From NCBI GenBank assembly GCA_023399095.1, contig JAEWQS010000006.1, positions 1-64,000 on the forward strand: a stretch of DNA of 64,000 nt, written 5' to 3'. Below the pieces are notes generated by a model. The model was given only the letters and a program-made list of their open reading frames with translations. It ran no database searches and was not told the origin of the DNA. This stretch comes from Bacillota bacterium (GTDB lineage: Bacteria; Bacillota; Clostridia; Christensenellales; SZUA-584). A program made the position numbers and the translations under genes. Positions 53,310 to 62,322 of this stretch are shown in pieces (within the stretch, counting starts at the first letter, position 1; every line of letters begins with the position of its first letter).

Positions 53310-53732
53310 CTAGGACATTGCCGAAGATAACAATTGCGTTTTGTCGTAATAAAACTGCAGGATATCTCTTCGTGTGACAATGCCGATAAATAGCCCCCGA
53401 TCGTCCGTAACGGGAATAAAGTTCTGATTCATGGCCATAAGTAATAAATCTTCAATCGCTGCATTAACATTTACGGGTTCATTCTGTCGCCCTTTTAATA
53501 TATCTTTGACGAATAATTGTTCCTTAGTATGGTTGTCAAAAGCATTATTATTCAAAATGGCCCACAGCAAATCACCTTCACTGAGCGTCCCGGCATAGCT
53601 GCCGTCTCGGTCTATAACAGGAATAGCAGAATAACAGTGGCATTTCATTTTTTCGAGTGCTTGGCGCAAGGTGAAATGATCGTAAATATACACGATATCG
53701 CCTTTTGGTTTTAGAAAAAACAGTATGTTCAT
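53310..53732 (-). CDS. CBS-domain pair protein
   Basis: The 140-residue protein consists of two CBS motifs: LRQALEKMKCHCYSAIPVID with YAGTLSEGDLLWAI, and AIEDLLLMAMNQNFIPVTDD with FIGIVTRRDILQFYY. Stand-alone CBS pairs bind adenine nucleotides and sense energy state. The TRRD of the second motif is the usual phosphate-binding pattern. GGAGCATC precedes the ATG. It stands alone. The target is unknown. Confidence 0.92.
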   Translation of the reverse strand: MNILFFLKPKGDIVYIYDHFTLRQALEKMKCHCYSAIPVIDRDGSYAGTLSEGDLLWAILNNNAFDNHTKEQLFVKDILKGRQNEPVNVNAAIEDLLLMAMNQNFIPVTDDRGLFIGIVTRRDILQFYYDKTQLLSSAMS

Positions 53733-53878
53733 GATGCTCCATTCTCATTTATACATTAATTAATCTTCCTGTTTCGTTATAACATATTTAAATCATTTGC
53801 ATCAACCCAATTTGACGAGAACATAAAAAGTTCACATTTTATCATGTTATTATCAGTAAACTATGCTTATTTTGGAAG

Positions 53879-53911
53879 AGAAAAAACAGCCAGCTGATTT
53901 AGCGGGCTGTT
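53879..53911 (-). terminator. Terminator of LCP gene
   Basis: A perfect 7-bp stem (53885-53891 with 53905-53911) is followed on the minus strand by a run of T. It lies 10 nt after the LCP stop. Confidence 0.8.
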
Positions 53912-53920
53912 ATACTTCAT

Positions 53921-54949
53921 CTATTCTTCTAAAAAATTGTGCAATTTCTTTATCTCTATCTTGAAGTCTTTTGGCTGAACAATATCTTTTGATTTATATG
54001 AACCATATTCATAGTCATCCGGATAACGGAATTTTTCTATCTCGGAGGTTTTCAATCCCATGATAGTGGAGGCAATATCGATCATCTTACTCGCAGGCTT
54101 GATATCAGTTCTAACATAGTTTGACATCGTATCAATGAGACCGGGAAGCTGACCGATATTTACGTCCTTGGCCTTTGAGAACAGCTGAGATAAAACGTTC
54201 TGCTGACGCTCAATTCTTGCAATATCTGTACCCACTTTACGGATTCTCATATAAGCGACGGCTTGCCGTCCATTTAAATGCTGCACACCTGAATCTTCTA
54301 CAAGAGATACGCTGTTATCAGGGTCGTGTTCGTTGATTTCCTGTATGGAGCCGTTCATATGAGACACTTCAGCATCACTCAATTTAATGTCAACACCGTC
54401 AAGTGCGTTAATGATGTCCTCCATGCCATAGAAGTTCACCACAATATAGTAGTCAGGTATCAAACCTAAAGTCGTTTTTAGCGTTTTCTTTGTTAGGTCA
54501 ATATTGCCATAGTTAAAGGCAGTATTGATTTTATTATAATCATGTCCTTCTATGGGAACAAGCGTATCTCTCATGATAGAGGCAAGCTTCAATTCTCCCG
54601 TGTTCGTATCAATACGAAGATACATCAAAACATCTGACAGCCCTGTGAACTTCGATACATTACGGTTGTCAACACCGACTAAGAGAATATCGATATTGCC
54701 TTGAGATTTTATGAGTTCACTCACTTCACCGCCGCTGTAAGTAACCGTGGGGTAGTCTCCCAAGTCCTCGTCATCTTCTTCAGCGATATCGTTAGGGTCG
54801 AAGCCTAAGTCGCCCGTTATTTTCTCATAGTTTACCCATACGTAGACACCGCATCCAATCAATAATGCCAGTAATACACAAAAAATGATAAGAAGGGTCT
54901 TAAAAGCTTTTCTTTTTTCTTTTGGACGCGGCTTATTTATTATATTCAT
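53921..54949 (-). CDS. LytR-CpsA-Psr (LCP) family wall-polymer transferase
   Basis: The 342-residue protein has a basic cytoplasmic start, one membrane helix (TLLIIFCVLLALLIGCGVYVWV), an acidic linker and the LCP domain. LCP motifs are NIDILLVGVDNRN, LRIDTNTGELKLASIMRDTLV, INTAFNYGNIDLTKKTL, GVQHLNGRQAVAYMRIRKVGTDIARIERQQ and the C-terminal helix region. The family moves anionic polymers from lipid carriers to peptidoglycan outside the membrane. AAAAGG lies about 10 nt before the ATG at 54949. Confidence 0.93.
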   Translation of the reverse strand: MNIINKPRPKEKRKAFKTLLIIFCVLLALLIGCGVYVWVNYEKITGDLGFDPNDIAEEDDEDLGDYPTVTYSGGEVSELIKSQGNIDILLVGVDNRNVSKFTGLSDVLMYLRIDTNTGELKLASIMRDTLVPIEGHDYNKINTAFNYGNIDLTKKTLKTTLGLIPDYYIVVNFYGMEDIINALDGVDIKLSDAEVSHMNGSIQEINEHDPDNSVSLVEDSGVQHLNGRQAVAYMRIRKVGTDIARIERQQNVLSQLFSKAKDVNIGQLPGLIDTMSNYVRTDIKPASKMIDIASTIMGLKTSEIEKFRYPDDYEYGSYKSKDIVQPKDFKIEIKKLHNFLEE

Positions 54950-55141
54950 CAATCATCATCCTTTTCTAAATAAATTATCCCCCTCGCCAATAATCCTATA
55001 CTAATAACTATTTATACCATATAACGATTGAATGCGTCTATCATTATCATTGGTGGTTAGTACTTAACTCAAATATTTCTATGGATGAAGCATGCATCTC
55101 GTGGAAATAATATGTTAAAACCAATATGACGGAGGAAACAA

Positions 55142-55414
55142 ATGAAAAGATATCCGGAAGTATTTAAAAAACAAGAGAACAGCTTTGAAGATGACTATGC
55201 CTCGCTCGATATTGCATCAACAATGGATTGCACCGGAATGATCCCAACGCCTCCACTCAATAATGATGAGGTTGATAATTATTCTGATATTTACTCTGTA
55301 CCGCAGCAAAGCGCAGTGAATGCAAATAATGTCGCCACAACATCACAGCAGGAAAAAATAAGTTCAGTTAAAGGAGATAAAGAAAGCGTTTTACCACAAA
55401 ACAGGCAAAGTTAA
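55142..55414 (+). CDS. Small hydrophilic protein of unknown function
   Basis: The 90-residue protein has no recognised domain. It is acidic at the start (QENSFEDDYASLDIAS), has a central DCTGMIPTPPLNNDE stretch, and then becomes Ser/Gln/Asn-rich and probably disordered. The single Cys lies in the central part. GGAGGAAACAA precedes the ATG, the best evidence that it is a gene. It ends 6 bp before galE on the other strand with no visible terminator. The composition is like small spore or coat proteins, but this is not established. Confidence 0.6.
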   Translation: MKRYPEVFKKQENSFEDDYASLDIASTMDCTGMIPTPPLNNDEVDNYSDIYSVPQQSAVNANNVATTSQQEKISSVKGDKESVLPQNRQS

Positions 55415-55420
55415 GTAATA

Positions 55421-56407
55421 TTATTTTTCATATCCGCCCGGATGGCTGGTGTGCCAATTCCATGCAGATTCGATAATTTTGCCGATATCATCATTGTTCG
55501 GGCTCCAGCCGAGAACCTCTCTGGCCTTGCCGGAATCGGCCACAAGTCGCGCAGGGTCTCCCTCGCGTCTTGGTGCCATATCCACTCTGAAGTCTTTGCC
55601 TGTGACCTCTTTGACCTTGCTGATAACCTCCATCACGGAAAAACCGTTACCGCTGCCGAGGTTGAAGCTGCCTGAATGGCCGCCGTTCTTCAGGTATTCC
55701 AGTGCCAGTATGTGCGCGTCTGCTAAATCGGACACATGGATATAGTCTCGGATACAAGTGCCGTCAGGTGTGTCATAGTCCTGCCCGAACACCTTGATGC
55801 TTTCCCTTTTGCCCATTGCGGCCTGCAGAATGATAGGAATCAAGTGGGATTCCGGGTCATGATCTTCGCCTATTTGACCAGATTCGTGTGCTCCGGCCGC
55901 GTTAAAGTAACGCGGAGCAGCCCATTTGATACCGTAGGCTTCATCGCACCACCTCAGCATTTTCTCCACTGTCAGTTTTGTTTCACCATACGGATTAACA
56001 GGATTCTTTTCGCTGTCTTCCTTGATGGGTATCGACTTTGGATAGCCGTATACCGCGGCTGTAGATGAAAAGACGATATTTCTGACTTTATGTTTCTGCA
56101 TGCTTTCCAGCATGCAGATTACTGTGTATACGTTATTTCTGTAGAACGTCAGCGGATCCTTCATGCTAAGCCCTACTTCTATGTCTGCTGCAAAATGGAT
56201 GACAGAATCGATGTCATTTTCGGAAAACACACTGTCCATAAACGCTGCATTGCGGATATCGCCGATATACAGCTTGCCGCCCAGTACAGCCTGCTTGTGT
56301 CCCTTAACGAGGCTATCGACCACGACGACCTCCTGCCCTCTTTGCAGCAGCTCCGCCACCGTATGGCTGCCGATATATCCTGCGCCGCCTGCGACCATTA
56401 TCGCCAT
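55421..56407 (-). CDS. galE: UDP-glucose 4-epimerase
   Basis: The 328-residue short-chain dehydrogenase-type enzyme interconverts UDP-galactose and UDP-glucose with bound NAD. It has VAGGAGYIGSHTVAELLQRG (NAD loop), FSSTAAVYG with the catalytic Ser, the YGETKL Tyr-x3-Lys, and RYFNAAGAHESGQIGEDHDP. GGAGGTAGAAG precedes the ATG, which overlaps the galK stop. It is last in galT-galK-galE, the Leloir pathway operon. Confidence 0.96.
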   Translation of the reverse strand: MAIMVAGGAGYIGSHTVAELLQRGQEVVVVDSLVKGHKQAVLGGKLYIGDIRNAAFMDSVFSENDIDSVIHFAADIEVGLSMKDPLTFYRNNVYTVICMLESMQKHKVRNIVFSSTAAVYGYPKSIPIKEDSEKNPVNPYGETKLTVEKMLRWCDEAYGIKWAAPRYFNAAGAHESGQIGEDHDPESHLIPIILQAAMGKRESIKVFGQDYDTPDGTCIRDYIHVSDLADAHILALEYLKNGGHSGSFNLGSGNGFSVMEVISKVKEVTGKDFRVDMAPRREGDPARLVADSGKAREVLGWSPNNDDIGKIIESAWNWHTSHPGGYEK

Positions 56408-57576
56408 TCTTCTACCTCCGTTGCACCTTGCCCCGCGTCCGATTGATAGAACGTCGGTTCATACCCTATTTGCTTAAAATATTCTTCTCTGACAATCAGT
56501 TTGAACGGCTCGACCATGTTCTTTTTGACAATGCTGATGTTGCAGCCGCCAAAGCCCCCGCCCGTCATTCTTGAGCCGATCACTCCATCGGTTTTCATCG
56601 CAATGTCAAACACTGCATCGAGCTCCTTGCCTGTTGCCTCATAGTCGTCCCTGATTGATATGTGCGCCTCTTTCAGCAGAGAACCGAATGTCATGATATC
56701 ACCTTTTTGAAGAGATATCAACGACATCAGCGTCCGCTTTTCCTCTGTCACGCAATGCCTCGCGCGCCTGTACAGTGTTTCATTATTGAAAAAGCCTTTA
56801 TATGTTTCCAACTCCGTTATGCCGATCTCACAAAGGTGCTTGTACTGCCCCCCGTGTACGTTGATGATCGAAAGCGCCTGATCGCACTCGCTGCGCCTTT
56901 GATTATACTGAGAGTCTGTCAGTTTGTGCGGCGCATTCGTGTTCGTGATGACAATGGTATATTCGCCAAGCTCCAACGGCACATATTGATAATCAAGCGT
57001 ATCACAGTTCAGGAATATCGCATGATCTTTCTTCCCTACCGCAGATATGAACTGATCCATGATGCCGCAGTTCATGCCCACATATTGATTTTCTGCCCTT
57101 TGGCACAACACAGCGATATCTTCCATCACAAGCTTCTCGGTTCCGCCCAGTTTAGCGAGGCAAACAGCCGTGGCGACTTCGATAGATGCGGACGATGAAA
57201 GGCCCGCGCCGTATGGCACGTTGCCGTGATACAACAGATCACAGCCGATAAGCGGATACCCGTCCTGCTGCAGCATAAACGCCACGCCGCACTGGTAGTT
57301 GCCCCATTTCAGATTCTTGTAATTAATAAGATTATCCAATCGAGCGGAAACACGATCAGGAAGGTCTGTCACCGCCATATTGAGCACATCTTGGCCATTG
57401 GGACGTGCCACAATGATATTTTTTAAATCCAGCGCGACCGGAAAAACGTGCCCGCCGTTGTAATCGATATGTTCACCGATCAGGTTGATCCTGCCTGGCG
57501 CTTCAAATATCCGGATACTTTCCTCGGTGCCACCAAATATTTTTATAAATTCTTCGACAAGAACAGAACACGTCAT
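56398..57576 (-). CDS. galK: Galactokinase
   Basis: The 392-residue GHMP kinase phosphorylates galactose. It has the galactokinase signature PGRINLIGEHIDYNGGHVFP, the GHMP ATP motif GAGLSSSASIEVATAVCL and the C-terminal SRMTGGGFGGCNISIV. The catalytic Asp lies in NCGIMDQFISAVGKKDHA. It overlaps galT by 4 nt (ATGA) and galE by 10 nt, so the operon is tightly coupled. The length is normal. Confidence 0.96.
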   Translation of the reverse strand: MTCSVLVEEFIKIFGGTEESIRIFEAPGRINLIGEHIDYNGGHVFPVALDLKNIIVARPNGQDVLNMAVTDLPDRVSARLDNLINYKNLKWGNYQCGVAFMLQQDGYPLIGCDLLYHGNVPYGAGLSSSASIEVATAVCLAKLGGTEKLVMEDIAVLCQRAENQYVGMNCGIMDQFISAVGKKDHAIFLNCDTLDYQYVPLELGEYTIVITNTNAPHKLTDSQYNQRRSECDQALSIINVHGGQYKHLCEIGITELETYKGFFNNETLYRRARHCVTEEKRTLMSLISLQKGDIMTFGSLLKEAHISIRDDYEATGKELDAVFDIAMKTDGVIGSRMTGGGFGGCNISIVKKNMVEPFKLIVREEYFKQIGYEPTFYQSDAGQGATEVEEWR

Positions 57577-58547
57577 ACATCGGCCCTCGTAATATATTTT
57601 TGATATGCTTCTCTCAATTCCACAGCCTTTTCTTCGGGCGCTGTGGGATTACAGTGCGCGCCGGCACCCGTTTCACTAGACGCGAGGAACTGCTGCTTTT
57701 CCTTGGAACGCATAGGCGGAAAGAACTCGATATGGAAATGGAAGCCCTCGATGTCGCTCGTGTTGACGGGTGCGTTGTACATACACATCATATATGGGAA
57801 CGGCATATCAAAGAGGCTGTCGTACATTCCCACCGTGTCTCTTACAGTTCGTGCGAGCGCGATTTTCTCCTCGTCGCTGAAATCTGTGATAAACTTTTTA
57901 TGTGTCTTGGAAATAATCTGTGTACCGTATGCGAACTCCGCAAAGAACGGAATGATTACGCTAAAATGTTCGTCCTCAAAAATGACACGCTGTTTGAACG
58001 CCTGCTCGGCTTTTAGCCAATCGCAGAAAAGACATTTGCCTGTTTCCGCGAGATATTTTTTCGCGCTGTCAAACTTCAACTCAACCTTTTTGGGCATAAA
58101 GGGATAGGCGTATATTTGGCCGTGCGGATGCGGCATAGTGACGCCCACAACATCGCCCCGGTTTTCAAATATCATGATGTACTTTGATTTTTCGTATTTG
58201 GACAGCGCGTCAAACCGTTCGCACCAAAGCTCGACCAATCTTCTCACATGCTCTGTGGAAAGCTGCGGCAGTGTGATATTGTGCTCGGGTGAGTATAATA
58301 TCACTTCACATTTTCCATATGACTTTTCAGTTTTGAAAAAATCGGATGCCACATCATCGGGCTCCGGCGGGTTCATTGAGAGAGCCGGAAAGTCGTTATC
58401 GTACTTGAGCACATCAAATTTGTCCGGCACTCTGCCCGAGCCCGGGCAAAAAGGGCACCAATCTTTTGGCATTTGCGGTCTGTTCTGCCTTGCGGACGCC
58501 ACCATGATCCAATCGTTTTTAAACGGGTTAAATCTTAATTCTGCCAT
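57573..58547 (-). CDS. galT: Galactose-1-phosphate uridylyltransferase
   Basis: The 324-residue HIT-superfamily enzyme exchanges UMP between UDP-glucose and galactose-1-phosphate. It has CPFCPGSGRVPDKFDVLKYD (metal Cys pair), VILYSPEHNITLPQLS, IFENRGDVVGVTMPHPHGQI with the His-Pro-His-Gly-Gln active site, and the C-terminal FHIEFFPPMRS. GAGGTCTAAA precedes the ATG. It is the first gene of the galTKE operon. No galactose transporter or regulator is in the window. Confidence 0.95.
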   Translation of the reverse strand: MAELRFNPFKNDWIMVASARQNRPQMPKDWCPFCPGSGRVPDKFDVLKYDNDFPALSMNPPEPDDVASDFFKTEKSYGKCEVILYSPEHNITLPQLSTEHVRRLVELWCERFDALSKYEKSKYIMIFENRGDVVGVTMPHPHGQIYAYPFMPKKVELKFDSAKKYLAETGKCLFCDWLKAEQAFKQRVIFEDEHFSVIIPFFAEFAYGTQIISKTHKKFITDFSDEEKIALARTVRDTVGMYDSLFDMPFPYMMCMYNAPVNTSDIEGFHFHIEFFPPMRSKEKQQFLASSETGAGAHCNPTAPEEKAVELREAYQKYITRADV

Positions 58548-58687
58548 TTTAGACCTCTTATAATGTGGTTATTTTGAGATATATACTATCCTAATGGAAA
58601 TGTTGGCTAAAATCAATATTAAATATAGAGTATCGTAAAAAAACGCAACGAAGCGTACATAAACGAAAGCAAACCCGTTTAGAGACT

Positions 58688-59176
58688 TTAAAAGTAAACA
58701 AGCTGTGCATTGATTGTATGATAACATTCTATTATACCCAATGAGTATTGCTTATTACGCCGTTTGTCTGTGGGCGAACCAGGATTGAATAGCAATATCT
58801 GATCATGATACGCGCAATATGGGATATGGCTGTGACCAAAAATGATGCAATCCACAGGATCATCATTGAAACAAGCAACAGCCCTTCCTAATGTATTGCC
58901 TTTGCTGCCGTGTCCATGAAAAATACCGAATCGAAAACGGCGAAAGCTTACTATTTTCGTCTCACCCAGTTGTTCTCTTACCTCAAGCGGGTCAACATTA
59001 CCTGCAACGACAGTCACGGGAGCCAGTGTTTCTAGTTTGTGGATGACGCTAAGGCTTACAATATCACCGGCGTGAATAATATGATCCACATCTTTGAACT
59101 TATCAATCAAAAACTCGGGGAGTTCTTTTGCTTTGCTCGGGATATGTGTATCTGCCAGCACACCGATTTTTATCAT
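58688..59176 (-). CDS. YfcE/MJ0936-type metallophosphoesterase
   Basis: The 162-residue protein is a compact calcineurin-like phosphodiesterase. Motifs are GVLADTHIP (metal Asp/His), IIHAGDIVS, VVAGNVDP, IFHGHGSKG and IIFGHSHIPYCAY. Family members hydrolyse simple phosphodiesters in the cytoplasm; the physiological substrate is unknown. The ATG at 59176 immediately follows the stop of hslO, so it is coupled to that gene. Confidence 0.92.
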   Translation of the reverse strand: MIKIGVLADTHIPSKAKELPEFLIDKFKDVDHIIHAGDIVSLSVIHKLETLAPVTVVAGNVDPLEVREQLGETKIVSFRRFRFGIFHGHGSKGNTLGRAVACFNDDPVDCIIFGHSHIPYCAYHDQILLFNPGSPTDKRRNKQYSLGIIECYHTINAQLVYF

Positions 59177-60016
59177 CTACATCAACAGGCTGCGAATCTC
59201 GTCTGCGCCAAAGACGTAACTTTTTCCGCATTTATTGCATCTCACTTCAATATCTTGATTCTCTTTAAGTGTCCACTCCAGATCGCTGTTACCAAGGCCA
59301 AGCAGCATTTCCAGAATCATTTCCTTACTGCAGGTGCACATCAGCCGGACAGGAAACTGTTCCACAACGTCAGTATCATAAAACATCGTCTCAAGTATCT
59401 TTTCTGATGAATTTGTTGGATCGGCAAACGTATTCGCGTGTGATTCAATGCATTTATCCCATTCGTCTATCAAAGAATTTTCTGCAAATGGCAGCGCTTG
59501 TACCAGCACACCGCGGCTTAGCCTAACCATGGAATTCTGTACATTTTGAAAATATCGATATGTTGCCTTCGTTTGTTCACTCTGCGAGAAATAATGGGCC
59601 AGATTATTTGAGATATTGCTATCTATAATTTCAACAATTCCGGTAAAAGTGGTACCTCGTCCATTATCCTGGATAATTTTCAAAAATCCGTTATTGCCAA
59701 TCATTTGTTCAAGATCAGCAAATTCTTTCTCGCGAAAATCATCTGAGGCATAGCCTTGTATATTGCCGTTGGCATCCGCGCCGCAAATCAAAAACACCGA
59801 ACTGTCTGAGGTTTCAAGTTTTATAGATATCTGTTTTGCATTTGTCATTATGCCGCGCAGAATACAACAAAACGTCATGACTGTATAAAACACCTCGGAA
59901 GCAACGGCGCTGTTAAAATAATGAACTTCAAGAGCATTTAGCAGCAAAGTGTTATCGACAAGATAGATTCGTGCCTGCTTATCTTTTGTCAGCAATTTGT
60001 ATAAGAACGTATCCAA
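59177..60016 (-). CDS. hslO: Redox-regulated chaperone Hsp33
   Basis: The 279-residue protein has the Hsp33 N-terminal fold (TNAKQISIKLETSDSSVFLICGADANGNIQGYA) and a C-terminal zinc-binding domain with MCTCSKE and CNKCGKSYVFGADEI, the CxC and CxxC of the redox switch. Oxidation releases zinc and activates holdase function. Anaerobes use it against oxidative bursts. The start is a TTG at 60016 with GGAGG about 10 nt upstream. It precedes a phosphoesterase with no gap and follows a flavoprotein gene 36 nt away. Confidence 0.92.
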   Translation of the reverse strand: MDTFLYKLLTKDKQARIYLVDNTLLLNALEVHYFNSAVASEVFYTVMTFCCILRGIMTNAKQISIKLETSDSSVFLICGADANGNIQGYASDDFREKEFADLEQMIGNNGFLKIIQDNGRGTTFTGIVEIIDSNISNNLAHYFSQSEQTKATYRYFQNVQNSMVRLSRGVLVQALPFAENSLIDEWDKCIESHANTFADPTNSSEKILETMFYDTDVVEQFPVRLMCTCSKEMILEMLLGLGNSDLEWTLKENQDIEVRCNKCGKSYVFGADEIRSLLM

Positions 60017-60052
60017 ACTTTAAGTGCCTCCATTTTTATCAATTCACGCAAA

Positions 60053-60916
60053 TTACTGCTTTTGTTTTCGTACGTACTTGATAACCTCCATGCCCGCCTT
60101 GGCTCCTTGATACACCGCTTTTGCAATCTGCATCATACCGCCTGTACAGTCGCCCGCTGCATAGAGCCCGGGAATATTGGTGGCCATGTTTTCATCAACA
60201 ACGATCTTCAAGCCCTCGGTTTCAGCGCCAAGTTTCTTTGCAAGATCACTGCTGCCAGCCACACCGATTGCCACAAATACACCGGCTACGTCTAGAGAAC
60301 TTCCATCCAAAAATTTGACACTGCTTAATGTCTCATCACCTTCAAAGGATGCTATTTCTGTCTCAATAACCTGAATCTCTTTTGGAATCTGCGGAATAGC
60401 TCGTACTCCGTTTGTCAGCAACGTGACTGATTTCACGATTGGAAGCAGCTCCATTGCCTCATGGAGTGCGTATTCACAGCATCCAAGCACCGCGACATCT
60501 TTGCCCTTATAGAAAAAAGCATCACAAATTGCGCAATAGCTGATTCCTTGCCCCTCAAACCGGGTAAACCCCTCGATTTTCGGCGCTGTTCGGTTAGAGC
60601 CTGTGGCAATGATCACGCTTTGCCCCTTATATTCATTGTTATTTGTTTTGACAATGAAGCCATCCTCGTAACCGATATTGACAACCTGGTCACTTATGAT
60701 TTGCGCGCCAACTCTTTGGGCCTGCGAAATACCGTCAGCAATAAGCTTTTCACCAGATACCGGAGTCGCAAATCCGTAATAGTTCTCAATCTTATCGGCT
60801 TTTGATAATGCGCCGCTGCTCTCCGAAATAATCAACGTTTGGAGCCTTGCGCGTGATGTATAGATGCCTGCAGATATCCCCGCCGGTCCAGTACCTATAA
60901 TGATCACATCATTCAT
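60053..60916 (-). CDS. Thioredoxin-reductase-like flavoprotein lacking NADPH motifs
   Basis: The 287-residue protein has the thioredoxin-reductase FAD motif (IIGTGPAGISAGIYTSRA), the redox-active CAIC pair (Cys128/131) in GISYCAICDAFF, and the FAD-binding IPGLYAAGDCTGGMMQIAKAV. The NADPH pocket has changed. The GxGxxA motif reads GCCEYA (145-150), and the HRRxxxR motif is replaced by LLTNGVRAIPQ. This matches the pattern reported for ferredoxin-dependent flavin thioredoxin reductases of Clostridia. The enzyme may therefore take electrons from reduced ferredoxin and pass them to thioredoxin. No thioredoxin gene is adjacent. GGGGAAAAACG precedes the ATG. Confidence 0.85.
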   Translation of the reverse strand: MNDVIIIGTGPAGISAGIYTSRARLQTLIISESSGALSKADKIENYYGFATPVSGEKLIADGISQAQRVGAQIISDQVVNIGYEDGFIVKTNNNEYKGQSVIIATGSNRTAPKIEGFTRFEGQGISYCAICDAFFYKGKDVAVLGCCEYALHEAMELLPIVKSVTLLTNGVRAIPQIPKEIQVIETEIASFEGDETLSSVKFLDGSSLDVAGVFVAIGVAGSSDLAKKLGAETEGLKIVVDENMATNIPGLYAAGDCTGGMMQIAKAVYQGAKAGMEVIKYVRKQKQ

Positions 60917-61247
60917 CGTTTTTCCCCTTCTATTATCTTTAGTTTTTCCGTCATCCGATTTCTACTTCTTCATTATTTTCGTTCATAAAACATCAGCATA
61001 TCCATAATAATCAAACTTTGCTACACAGTATAGCTTTCTTATTGGAAGTATGCAACAAAATACAAATAAATAACCTTTTGCTGTTCACAAAAGTCACAAT
61101 ACGAGATTGTGGTCTTTATCTTTGTTTAATATGAGAAAAAAGTCAGTAACGTCTTAGAGCCTTCAATCGCATTGCAATATTTTTTACTATAAATGTTGAA
61201 TAGATATCGTTTGCTCACAGATAATATTAAAAAAAGGAGGTAAAAAT
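60917..61247. other. Gene-free region with an inverted repeat
   Basis: About 330 AT-rich bases separate the divergent flavoprotein gene and the YkuS-like gene. CACAAT (61095-61100) and ATTGTG (61106-61111) form a 6-bp inverted repeat with a 5-nt centre, a possible operator. I see no RNA gene or clear promoter. Confidence 0.35.
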
Positions 61248-61499
61248 ATGAATGGTAAAGTTGCAATAGAGCTGGGCCTCACCAACGTTAAAAGCTATCT
61301 GAATGAAAAGGGCTATTCTGTGGAGGACATAAATTTCGGTGATGTTTCTAAAGACCTTCAGAATTATGATGCAATCGTGGTGACAGGACAGAACTCAAAT
61401 TTCCTAGGATATGAAGAAACCCAAACCAAAGCAGTTGTAATCAAAGCAGATGGGTTAACACCAGAGCAAGTAGAAAACGAGCTTAATCAGATAAAATAA
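61248..61499 (+). CDS. UPF0180/YkuS-like small protein
   Basis: The 83-residue protein has the UPF0180 (YkuS) layout: VAIELGLTNVKSYLNEKGYS, YDAIVVTGQNSNFLGYEETQ and TKAVVIKADGLTPEQVENEL. The family is common in spore formers but its function is unknown. AAGGAGG precedes the ATG. A converging terminator follows. Confidence 0.85.
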   Translation: MNGKVAIELGLTNVKSYLNEKGYSVEDINFGDVSKDLQNYDAIVVTGQNSNFLGYEETQTKAVVIKADGLTPEQVENELNQIK

Positions 61500-61521
61500 T
61501 CGTTTTTTTATTAAGATTGAT

Positions 61522-61559
61522 AAGGCCACCCTGTTTAGTTAAATCAACAGGATGGCCTT
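61522..61559. terminator. Terminator between YkuS-like gene and lipoprotein gene
   Basis: A 14-bp stem with one mismatch (61522-61535 with 61546-61559) lies between converging genes. T-rich tracts flank it on both sides. Confidence 0.75.
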
Positions 61560-61593
61560 GTTATTATGCAGCGAAATTCTTTTAGCGCATCAA

Positions 61594-62322
61594 TTATTCT
61601 CCTTGAATGCGTTTTAGGTTACTTATGGCCAATTCACCAGCTTTTTTGAGAGCTTCTTCTGCTTTAGTGGGATCAGAGCAACTCATCAGAATGACAATAC
61701 AATGCTCACCTGATAGTATGCTTATCCCCTGCGCTGAAATGAAAATGTCGTCTCCTATACGCCCAGTCAGTGCGGTGTTTGGATCAGAAAAAAGCTTCTT
61801 AAGTCCTTCATATAGTGTTTTAGGAGACATTTCCTCCCCACCAGAGCCACCTGATCCTCCACCGGACTCCTTCTGTTGCCCGGATTCGGAGCCGCCGGAT
61901 TCACCTGATTTCCCGGACTCACCGGACCCGCCTGATTGCCCAGACTCTCCACTGCCTTGTTTTAACGCACTCTGTTGTATCAAACAAACTTGCAGATAGC
62001 TCTTGGAATCTGGTTTTTCCGGCGCATAAAAACTGGTACTCAGACCAAGCAGCGGATATTCTTCACTAACCCCGGCTTTTACCGATTCGCCGATCAGCGT
62101 TACAGCGTCTTCCTTGGATATTAATTGCTCTGGCTTTATCTTCTTACTTTCGGAACCTCCAGAGCCTGATGCCTGCTTACTATCCGAACTATTGGCCTGA
62201 GGCGATTGCGAACTGCCAGGCTGAACTGTCGCAGAAGCGCCTTCAGATTCTCCACCTGAACAACCCGGCATTAATAAAATGATAGCTATTAATGTTAATA
62301 TTAAACATAAAGTTTTCTTCAT
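61594..62322 (-). CDS. Lipoprotein with Gly/Ser/Glu low-complexity insertion
   Basis: The 242-residue protein has a lipoprotein signal with lipobox MPGC (Cys21), a disordered Ser/Gly start, a domain from about 63 (IKPEQLISKEDAVTLIGESV) and a C-terminal part (MSPKTLYEGLKKLFSDPNTA and beyond). Between them, from about residue 125, lies an insert of about 40 residues built from GSGESG-like units (SGQSGGSGESGKSGES). The flanks look like halves of one domain, so the repeats may sit in an exposed loop. No family is recognised. It is probably outside the membrane. Confidence 0.75.
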   Translation of the reverse strand: MKKTLCLILTLIAIILLMPGCSGGESEGASATVQPGSSQSPQANSSDSKQASGSGGSESKKIKPEQLISKEDAVTLIGESVKAGVSEEYPLLGLSTSFYAPEKPDSKSYLQVCLIQQSALKQGSGESGQSGGSGESGKSGESGGSESGQQKESGGGSGGSGGEEMSPKTLYEGLKKLFSDPNTALTGRIGDDIFISAQGISILSGEHCIVILMSCSDPTKAEEALKKAGELAISNLKRIQGE

